Source: Planctomycetota bacterium (lineage in GTDB: Bacteria > Planctomycetota > UBA8742 > JACQVU01 > JANLHZ01). Taken from it: 60,377 nt of DNA. The DNA is taken from contig JANLHZ010000106.1 of assembly GCA_024653775.1 (NCBI GenBank), positions 1 to 60,377 on the forward strand, written 5' to 3'. A program made the position numbers and the translations under genes. A model generated the notes under the pieces. The model worked only from the letters and a program-made list of their open reading frames with translations, ran no database searches and was not told the origin of the DNA. Shown in pieces: positions 54,602 to 60,377 of this stretch (its first letter is position 1; every line of letters begins with the position of its first letter).

Positions 54602-56005
54602 ATGAACCTCCTCAAAGACGAGAAATTTAAAGAGCTTTTGAACTTCGAATACACCTTCGAAGAGAAGTTGATCGAGCTTGCGAAGATTCTTTCGAGGTAT
54701 TCCGACGGCTCCGGCGTGCGCGAGAAAATGAGCAAGGCGCTCGAATTTCTCGTGGCGATTCGAAACTACCACAATTCCCGGCGGGAGTTCAATTCCCAGA
54801 AAGTCGCGCTCGATCAGATGTCGAGGGTTCGCGATCAGGGACTTTTTACAGGCGACAGCAGGTTCCAGGATCTGTACGAGAAATGCGAGTCCGATTACCT
54901 CCAGCGCTCCGAGAACTTTCTGCAGAAGAACTATGTGCTGAAGAGCACCATCGACGAGGTGCTTTCGATCCTTAGCAGCCCCGCGGGAGACTCCGAAGTT
55001 TCCATAACGGAGCTTCGCGAGGCTTTCGACGAGCTGCGCCATTCCGACTGGGCGGACAAGTACCCTAGCTTCTCGAACGGCGTTTACGCCGCGCACGGGG
55101 GACAAGGGGAGGAGTCGCACGAAGGCGACCTGCTTTCCGCCGGCGGCGAGTTGGAAGAAACGAAATCCGCGCTCAGCGAAGCGAGGTCGAGGATCGAGGA
55201 ACTTGAGACCCAGCACGAGGAACTGACCCAGGAAATCGAGCAGCTTCGGGATCAGGCCGGGGAGGCGATCATCGCGCGGGAAGAGGCGGAGAGCCTCAGC
55301 CAGGAAGTCGCAAGTCTCCACAAACAGCTCGAGGACGCGGAAAACGCGCTCGAAGAAGCTCGTAAGTCTGGTGCCGGCGATGCGGGCGGAGAAGAAGTCG
55401 AATCTCTTCGCAGGGAAAACTATGATCTTTCATCCCGGATATCTAACCTCGAGGCGGAGATAAATCACATCAGGGCGGAGGCCGAATCGGCGAAATCGCC
55501 CATCCCGTCGATTTCGGAAGAGAGGCCCGTGCGCGAGGCAAAGGTAGTATCCATTTCGGATTCGCTGAAGGCCGCGCCGGATCATCAAGGAGATTCGGGC
55601 GGAATAAAGAAGAAAAAGAAGAAAAAGCACGTCAAAGACGCTACCGCGGACGCCCCGGTGAAAAAGAAAAAGAAGAAAAAGCACGTCAAAGACGCTTCCG
55701 CGGACGGCGCGGTGAAAAAGAAAAAGAAGAAAAAGCACGCTGAAGACGCTTCCGCTGACGGTGCGGTGAAAAAGAAGAAGAAAAAGCACGCTGAAGACGC
55801 TTCTGCTGACGCCCCGGTGAAAAAGAAAAAGAAGAAAAAGCACGCCGAAGACGCTTCTGCAGGCGCCCCGGCGAAAAAGAAAAAGAAGAAGAAGCACGCT
55901 GAAGCTGGTGCCGGCGCAGGTGAGGTGAAGAAAAAGAAGAAAGTCGTTGCAGCGGTGGAAGGTGGAACCGAAGCGAAGAAGAAGAAAAAGAAGATCAAGG
56001 CCTGA
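54602..56005 (+). CDS. Coiled-coil protein with lysine-rich tandem repeats
   Basis: A 467-residue protein. Residues 1-170 are helical, without a family I recognise. About 180-300 form a long coiled coil (LEETKSALSEARSRIEELE; SLSQEVASLHKQLEDAENAL). From residue 335 to the end lie seven to eight units of about 18 residues: five to seven lysines, a His, then (V/A)(K/E)DA(S/T)AD and a short linker. The charge is like that of histone-H1-type bacterial nucleoid proteins, suggesting DNA or polyanion binding. There is no signal peptide. Function is not known. Confidence 0.8.
   Translation: MNLLKDEKFKELLNFEYTFEEKLIELAKILSRYSDGSGVREKMSKALEFLVAIRNYHNSRREFNSQKVALDQMSRVRDQGLFTGDSRFQDLYEKCESDYLQRSENFLQKNYVLKSTIDEVLSILSSPAGDSEVSITELREAFDELRHSDWADKYPSFSNGVYAAHGGQGEESHEGDLLSAGGELEETKSALSEARSRIEELETQHEELTQEIEQLRDQAGEAIIAREEAESLSQEVASLHKQLEDAENALEEARKSGAGDAGGEEVESLRRENYDLSSRISNLEAEINHIRAEAESAKSPIPSISEERPVREAKVVSISDSLKAAPDHQGDSGGIKKKKKKKHVKDATADAPVKKKKKKKHVKDASADGAVKKKKKKKHAEDASADGAVKKKKKKHAEDASADAPVKKKKKKKHAEDASAGAPAKKKKKKKHAEAGAGAGEVKKKKKVVAAVEGGTEAKKKKKKIKA
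55606..55999 (+). repeat. Tandem repeat encoding lysine-rich units
   Basis: Units of 51-54 bp (AAAAAGAAAAAGAAGAAAAAGC followed by GACGCTTCCGC) are repeated about seven times within the coding region, with drift in the last units. Confidence 0.85.
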
Positions 56006-56023
56006 TCTTCCGGCGCCGACGAC

Positions 56024-56134
56024 TTAGAAACTATCTCAAGCTCCGATTTCTGGTAATTCGGAGCCGTCAAACGAGACGTTTGACGGCTTTTGCGGACGAG
56101 GACGTCCGCGGTCCCAGGCGCCTACGATAGTTTG
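56024..56134. repeat. R2 hairpin element, copy D
   Basis: The left terminal repeat is complete and the right end is altered (CTACGATAGTTTG). The core holds the perfect hairpin GCCGTCAAAC, loop GAGAC, with its complement, and then GCGGAC, loop GAGGAC. It lies between the lysine-repeat gene and the convergent plsC-like gene. Confidence 0.85.
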
Positions 56135-56144
56135 CTTCGACTAT

Positions 56145-56903
56145 CTACTCCTGCCCGAGAGCTTTGGCGAGCCGTCCTCGCAGGTCTTTGATGAAGCTGT
56201 CTCGCTTTTCGTCGGCCTGTTGCTCCGTCGCGTCTCCGGGAACCGCGTAATCGGTAATGTTTATCGGATCGAGAATGTTAAGCGTCACCTGCCCTGGAAA
56301 CATCTTGAAGCTGCCCTTCGGCTGAATCTTGTGCGCCCCCTCCACCGCAACGGGAACGACCGGAAGCATGGTCTCGGTAGCGAAGTAGTAAAGCCCTTTC
56401 TTGAGCTGCGCGAGCTTTCCGTCCATAGAACGCGTACCCTCCGGAAACCAGAACACGCTGACGTTCCCCCACCTGATCTTCTCGAGAAGCTTTGCGAGGG
56501 AGCGTTTGTCCTTTTCGGAGTTGCCGCGGGTAAGCGGCACCTGCCAGAGCCGCCACATGGCCCAGCCGAACCAGGGGATCCAGAACAGCGATTTCTTCGC
56601 GACGAACGCGCCCGGACGTCTGATTTCGCCGAAGAGCGAGAACACATCCATCCAGCTCGAGTGATTCGCAGCGATGATCAGAGGCCCGTCGGGAAGCTTC
56701 TCGCGTCCTTTCATAACGATTTTCGACCCGCTCAGGAACACCGCCCCGCGCGCCCAGAACGAAACGATCGCTTTCAGCGCAAAACCTTTAAGTCTCATGC
56801 AGAACGCAGGCAGCATCGCAAACGGCGTCACGATGACGAGCCAGAAAATCGTCCACACAAGAAACACCACCCACCAGTAAACGGCGCGTAATCTCGCAAG
56901 CAT
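56145..56903 (-). CDS. plsC: 1-acyl-glycerol-3-phosphate acyltransferase (PlsC-like)
   Basis: A 252-residue membrane acyltransferase. An N-terminal hydrophobic segment (WWVVFLVWTIFWLVIVTPF) precedes the catalytic NHSSWMD (motif I, HxxxxD), the acceptor-binding FPEGTRSMDG (motif III) and VPVAVEGAHKI (motif IV). It would acylate lysophosphatidic acid in the inner membrane to make phosphatidic acid. It lies 44 bp downstream of a second family member on the same strand, so they form a likely operon from gene duplication. Confidence 0.92.
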   Translation of the reverse strand: MLARLRAVYWWVVFLVWTIFWLVIVTPFAMLPAFCMRLKGFALKAIVSFWARGAVFLSGSKIVMKGREKLPDGPLIIAANHSSWMDVFSLFGEIRRPGAFVAKKSLFWIPWFGWAMWRLWQVPLTRGNSEKDKRSLAKLLEKIRWGNVSVFWFPEGTRSMDGKLAQLKKGLYYFATETMLPVVPVAVEGAHKIQPKGSFKMFPGQVTLNILDPINITDYAVPGDATEQQADEKRDSFIKDLRGRLAKALGQE

Positions 56904-56947
56904 TCGATCACCTCAGTTCGGGCGAAAACCTTCGAACCTTTCCGCGA

Positions 56948-57733
56948 CTATACAGGTTTCGAAAGCGGAATGGAACCCCCCTCGGAACATGAACCCGCAG
57001 ATTCGAAAAGTCCACGTTCCAGCCTTTCGCGAAGTTCCGCCAGGAATTTTTCGCTCGACTCACGTATCCGCTCATCCTTTGCCGCGTTATTATCCGCGTA
57101 TACGAAATCGAGCACGCATAGCCGGATTTCGCCCGGGGTGACGCGGATCGCGCCTTTGGGCAGGACGTCAAACGCGCCCTTTATCGCGATCGGAACGACG
57201 GGCAGCCCGGTCTGACGCGCGAAGTGGTAGATTCCCTTTTTCAGATGGCATAGCTTTCCGTCCTTCGAACGGGTGCCCTCCGGAAACCAGAACACGCTCA
57301 GTCTGTCGCGGTTCATCCGCGCGAGCAGTCTTTCGATCTGCCTTTTGTCCTTGCCTCTATCCTGCCTGGTGAGCGGGATGTGACCCCAACTCCACATTAT
57401 CCAGCCGAAGAGGGGAATCCAGAACAGCGATTTCTTCGCGCCGAACACGCCTCTGCGGGGGATCGTGGCGAATAGCGCGAACACGTCCATCCAACTCGTA
57501 TGGTTCGCGGCGACGATGAACGGGCCGTCCGGCAGCTTTTCTAGTCCCGAGATTTCGAATCGCGAACCCGTGAGACGTATCGCGCCGCGGCCCCAGATTC
57601 TCGGGTTGTGAAACGCGCCGAACGCCTTGATCCGCCCCGGAGCGATCGAGAACGGGAGCGAAAGCGCGATCCAGATCAATGACCAGCCGAAGAACGCGAT
57701 CCACCAGAAAATTCCGCGAAGATATGACGCCAT
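56948..57733 (-). CDS. 1-acyl-glycerol-3-phosphate acyltransferase paralogue
   Basis: A 261-residue PlsC-family protein with the same layout: membrane segment (FWWIAFFGWSLIWIALSLPF), NHTSWMD motif I, FPEGTRSKDG motif III, VPIAIKGAFDVLPKG motif IV. It is the first gene of the tandem pair. The two copies have diverged well beyond the motifs, so acyl or headgroup specificity may differ. An R2 copy lies just upstream of its start. Confidence 0.92.
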   Translation of the reverse strand: MASYLRGIFWWIAFFGWSLIWIALSLPFSIAPGRIKAFGAFHNPRIWGRGAIRLTGSRFEISGLEKLPDGPFIVAANHTSWMDVFALFATIPRRGVFGAKKSLFWIPLFGWIMWSWGHIPLTRQDRGKDKRQIERLLARMNRDRLSVFWFPEGTRSKDGKLCHLKKGIYHFARQTGLPVVPIAIKGAFDVLPKGAIRVTPGEIRLCVLDFVYADNNAAKDERIRESSEKFLAELRERLERGLFESAGSCSEGGSIPLSKPV

Positions 57734-57762
57734 AGGGGAAATATATCGGACGAAAGAGCGAT

Positions 57763-57870
57763 TTAGAAACTATCTCGATCAAAGGTTTTCGCGTTTTCCG
57801 GGCCTTCGGAAGAGACATCCGAAGGCTTTTGCGCGACAAGACGTCTGCACTCCCACGCGCCACTCCCAGG
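57763..57870. repeat. R2 hairpin element, copy E
   Basis: The left end TTAGAAACTATCTCG is kept. The hairpin has stem GCCTTCGGA with one A:A mismatch around the loop GAGAC, and the right end is lost. It ends 3 bp before the stop of the next gene. Confidence 0.75.
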
Positions 57871-57873
57871 AAA

Positions 57874-60096
57874 TCAAAACAGCGCGGTGAAACTGAGCAG
57901 CACGCCGGTGTCCTGATCGATGTTCTGGATGCGGTTGCGGTCGATGTCGAACCTGTATTCGAACTTGAAAATGAAATTCGCGGAAAGGTCGAGCCGGACG
58001 CCGGCGCTCGCGGCTTTGCGATCGCCCGAGGTTTCGTTCCAGTAGTCGGTGTCGATGTAATCGTAGCGGAGCACAAGCCTCATCGCACTCTCCTCCTCGT
58101 GCGCGAGCAGACCGAGGAAATCGCTCACGAATCCGAACGTCGGCTTCCACGCGGTCTCGAAATACATTCCCTGCATCCTCTCCGGGATCGGACGGCCCCC
58201 GGTGTTTTCGTCGATGTGGATGTAGACCCCTTCGCCGCGGAACTCGAGTTCGGAGACGCTCCAGTAGCCGTCGAGGCACGCGATAAAAATGCCGTTCGCG
58301 CTGCGATCGTCGTATTTGCCGTAGAACGAGGACAGGCCGACCTCGAAGTCGCGGATGAACCCCGGTTTGTATCCGAAGCGTCCGACGAAGCTCTTTGTGG
58401 AATTGAAGTCGCTCGAAATGCCGTCGCGGGAGACCGCGCCGCGAAGGCCGCGGCCATCGAATATTTCGCCATTGACGCCGTTCACCGCGAACGCCTCGAA
58501 GCTGAACCGCTCCTTGCGGTACGTCGGCTCGCCGCTGATTCCGATCGCGACGTCCCGCCAAAGCGCGGGCACGAGCGCCCTCGAAGACAGCGGCAGCGAA
58601 ACCAGATTCCGCTGGAACGAGAAATGCTGCGCGTTCAGCCTCCCTATCGGAAGCGGCACGACCCCGCCGGACAGCCGGAGGGAGTTCGCGATGACGCCGA
58701 AGTCGAACCGCGCCCGCGAAACGCGAACGCTTTCGAAGTCAGAATCGGTTTCGCTTCCAAGTGTGTAGACGTTTCCGGGATCATCGATCTTCCCCGCGTT
58801 TTTGAATTCGACGTCCGCCCCGACGTCGAGAAGCGGGAGGTTCGCTTCGATCGAAAGCCCGAGTCCCGAAGCCTCGAGAGACGGATGCTCGTTTGCGACG
58901 TCGATGAACGCCACGTCAAGGTAGCCGCTGAACTTCGGTTCGTATTCGCCCGATTCGCTTGCAGCGGAAGAAATGGAGGAATCGAGTTTCTGCTCGAGTT
59001 CGTTCGTTCGCGCTTCGAGGCGCGAAATAGCCTCCTGCTGGCGCAGGGCGATTTCAGCGAGTTCGCTTTGCGCGGATGAAGAATCCTCGACTATCTCGAC
59101 GCCGTCCGCGCCGATGATCGTTCCCGGATTCTCGCGCGCCAGTGGTATCGTCTGTACCTCGCGCTCGGGCGCGATAGTCTCCGCGGGAAGTTCAGCGGCC
59201 GCGGGTTCCTGAGTTTCATCCGCGGGAGTTTCCTCCACCGCGATTTCCGCGTCTTCCGCGTCTTCCGCGGGCGCGCCAGTTTCCGGAGCCGCATCCGCCG
59301 CGGGTTGCGCTACAGGTTTCGCACGGTTTTCACTGGTCCACTCGATTATGCGCTCGAAAACCCCGTCCGTAATCATCGCAGCTTCCTCCATATTCATCGC
59401 AGACCCGGCTTCGACTTCGATAAACTCCGCCTTGTCCCCGAGCGCTTCCCGGAAGGCGTTTTTCTCGGCGACTTCGACCTCCTCGCCGGCCTCGTTCGTA
59501 ATGGTGCGCACCCGCGGCTTTCGGATCACGATCAGCATCGGGATTTCGAGCGCCATGCAGGTTTCGAGCGTTTTCAGACCCTTGAACTCCACGCGAGGAT
59601 TCACGAGTACGAGTCCTTGCCAGGCCCCATTCGCGCGGACGAACTCTACCGCCACGCTTGCGCCGAGTCCGGTGCCGAGCGCGAAACAGAACGCATTCTC
59701 CGGCTGCGCGATATTCCGGGAGAACGCAATCAGGTCATCGTCCATCATTGCAAAGTCGTCCACGGTGAGATTTTCCGGATGCAGTGTCGCTTCGCCGCGA
59801 GCGATCGACTGTCCGTGCCCGCGAAGGTCCGGAATTGCAACGTCGCAGCCTTCGATGGCGAACCGCGGCGCAAGAATTCGAAACGAGCTTCGATCAGCGA
59901 AAAGCGAGTGAACGAGAATGACGCTCGCGCGCGCGTCTCCCGACGCGTGGTAGACGTCGCCGCGAAGCGTGAAGCCATCCGCGGTTTCGAATTCCACCGC
60001 CTCGACCGTCGCAACTCCATCGGGAACGCTTGCGCAACCCGCGAAGAGAGCCGACGCGACGACGATGAATAATGCTGCTGATCGTGTTCTGTTCAC
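57874..60096 (-). CDS. Pseudo alpha/beta-hydrolase fused to outer-membrane barrel, lipoprotein
   Basis: A 740-residue exported protein. The signal peptide ends in a lipobox (ALFAGC, Cys21). Residues 25-255 form an alpha/beta-hydrolase domain, but the nucleophile elbow reads FALGTGLGAS, with Gly143 where Ser should be, and the oxyanion His-Gly is His-Ser (VILVHSLFAD). A proline/acid-rich linker (258-330), a coiled coil (about 340-375, LRQQEAISRLEARTNELEQ) and a porin-like beta-barrel (388-740) follow. The barrel ends with Phe, as outer-membrane proteins do. The enzyme is probably inactive and may bind a ligand at the surface of the channel. Start is GTG. Confidence 0.85.
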   Translation of the reverse strand: MNRTRSAALFIVVASALFAGCASVPDGVATVEAVEFETADGFTLRGDVYHASGDARASVILVHSLFADRSSFRILAPRFAIEGCDVAIPDLRGHGQSIARGEATLHPENLTVDDFAMMDDDLIAFSRNIAQPENAFCFALGTGLGASVAVEFVRANGAWQGLVLVNPRVEFKGLKTLETCMALEIPMLIVIRKPRVRTITNEAGEEVEVAEKNAFREALGDKAEFIEVEAGSAMNMEEAAMITDGVFERIIEWTSENRAKPVAQPAADAAPETGAPAEDAEDAEIAVEETPADETQEPAAAELPAETIAPEREVQTIPLARENPGTIIGADGVEIVEDSSSAQSELAEIALRQQEAISRLEARTNELEQKLDSSISSAASESGEYEPKFSGYLDVAFIDVANEHPSLEASGLGLSIEANLPLLDVGADVEFKNAGKIDDPGNVYTLGSETDSDFESVRVSRARFDFGVIANSLRLSGGVVPLPIGRLNAQHFSFQRNLVSLPLSSRALVPALWRDVAIGISGEPTYRKERFSFEAFAVNGVNGEIFDGRGLRGAVSRDGISSDFNSTKSFVGRFGYKPGFIRDFEVGLSSFYGKYDDRSANGIFIACLDGYWSVSELEFRGEGVYIHIDENTGGRPIPERMQGMYFETAWKPTFGFVSDFLGLLAHEEESAMRLVLRYDYIDTDYWNETSGDRKAASAGVRLDLSANFIFKFEYRFDIDRNRIQNIDQDTGVLLSFTALF

Positions 60097-60279
60097 CTGG
60101 AGGGAATATCAGAGTGCGAATATGGATAATCGTGATTGTTTAACGTCCGGCGCGGGGAATCGTTTGCGCCGAAGGGAGGAATGATATTCGATCGTGGCGC
60201 TATGGTGAATAGTCCTTCCAAACTATCTGTGAAGACGGGGGGACAGCACGCATCCGTTCGCCGTGATTCCGCCTTGCGC

Positions 60280-60377
60280 TTAGAAACTATCGTAGGCAAG
60301 CGACATCGATAATTCGGAGCCGTCAAACGAGACGTTTGACGGCTTTTGCGGACGAGGACGTCCGCGGTCCCAGGTGC
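60280..60377. repeat. R2 hairpin element, copy F (cut by window edge)
   Basis: The left end TTAGAAACTATCG and both hairpins (GCCGTCAAAC with loop GAGAC at 60319-60343; GCGGAC with loop GAGGAC) are present. The right terminus lies outside the window. The 180 bp before it (60097-60279) hold only the upstream region of the barrel gene. Confidence 0.8.

Noticed and set aside
55606-55999. Regular repeat spacing resembling a CRISPR array
   Set aside because: The units are contiguous, without unique spacers, and are translated as lysine repeats.

Overview
The window looks like a chromosomal piece of a Gram-negative bacterium with a moderately GC-rich genome. It encodes lipoproteins, a C-terminal outer-membrane beta-barrel domain and two PlsC-type acyltransferases. 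Several traits recall Planctomycetota and related poorly cultured lineages: an FHA/Ser-Thr kinase/SUMF1 fusion with a DWG motif, zinc-ribbon proteins with long disordered parts, and large numbers of dispersed hairpin repeats. The phylum cannot be fixed from the sequence alone. About 36 genes are supported; no rRNA, tRNA or CRISPR array was seen.

Layout. 0-9 kb: tail of a HEAT-like protein, a zinc-ribbon/beta-solenoid membrane protein, a COG2509-type flavoprotein and a 1079-residue double glycosyltransferase. 9-15 kb: a soluble histidine kinase, ComEC, and a PAS hybrid kinase, separated by three copies of a MITE-like element (R1). 15-24 kb: a YyaL-type thioredoxin-fold protein, diphosphomevalonate decarboxylase, a redoxin, a metallo-beta-lactamase-fold hydrolase, an HTH protein facing a WYL regulator, and a SurA-like isomerase. 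24-36 kb: a beta-propeller lipoprotein, a DUF3754 protein, a HisI-like protein overlapping a hydrogenase-maturation-type protease, a glycosyltransferase, a Kelch/SH3/caspase-fold lipoprotein and mnmA.

Main discovery candidate: 36.6-40.7 kb. The last 116 bp of mnmA recur as a direct repeat 4.0 kb downstream with three differences, all synonymous. Between the copies lie five same-strand, tightly coupled genes with virion-like features: a beta-rich 151-aa protein, a 323-aa candidate double-jelly-roll major capsid protein, a lytic transglycosylase, an AT-rich membrane protein and a beta-rich 96-aa protein. This is best read as a small integrated virus-like element or satellite using the 3' end of mnmA as attachment site. 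No integrase, replication protein or packaging ATPase was found inside it.

41-60 kb: a glycosyltransferase, an AT-rich palindromic block, infB-nusA, a compact operon (FHA-kinase-SUMF1, small helical protein, nucleotidyltransferase, FtsX-type permease), a lysine-repeat coiled-coil protein, two tandem plsC-like genes, and a lipoprotein joining an alpha/beta-hydrolase fold without its nucleophile serine to an outer-membrane barrel.

Non-coding architecture is unusually rich. R1 is a MITE-like element with 7-8 bp target duplications; one copy supplies the stop codon of the hybrid kinase. R2 (eight full or partial copies) and R3 (two copies) consist of hairpins in which the loop is constant (GAGAC or CGTAAG) while stems vary with compensating changes. 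R4 is an inverted pair of about 140 bp. Short heptad-like repeats also occur between and inside genes.
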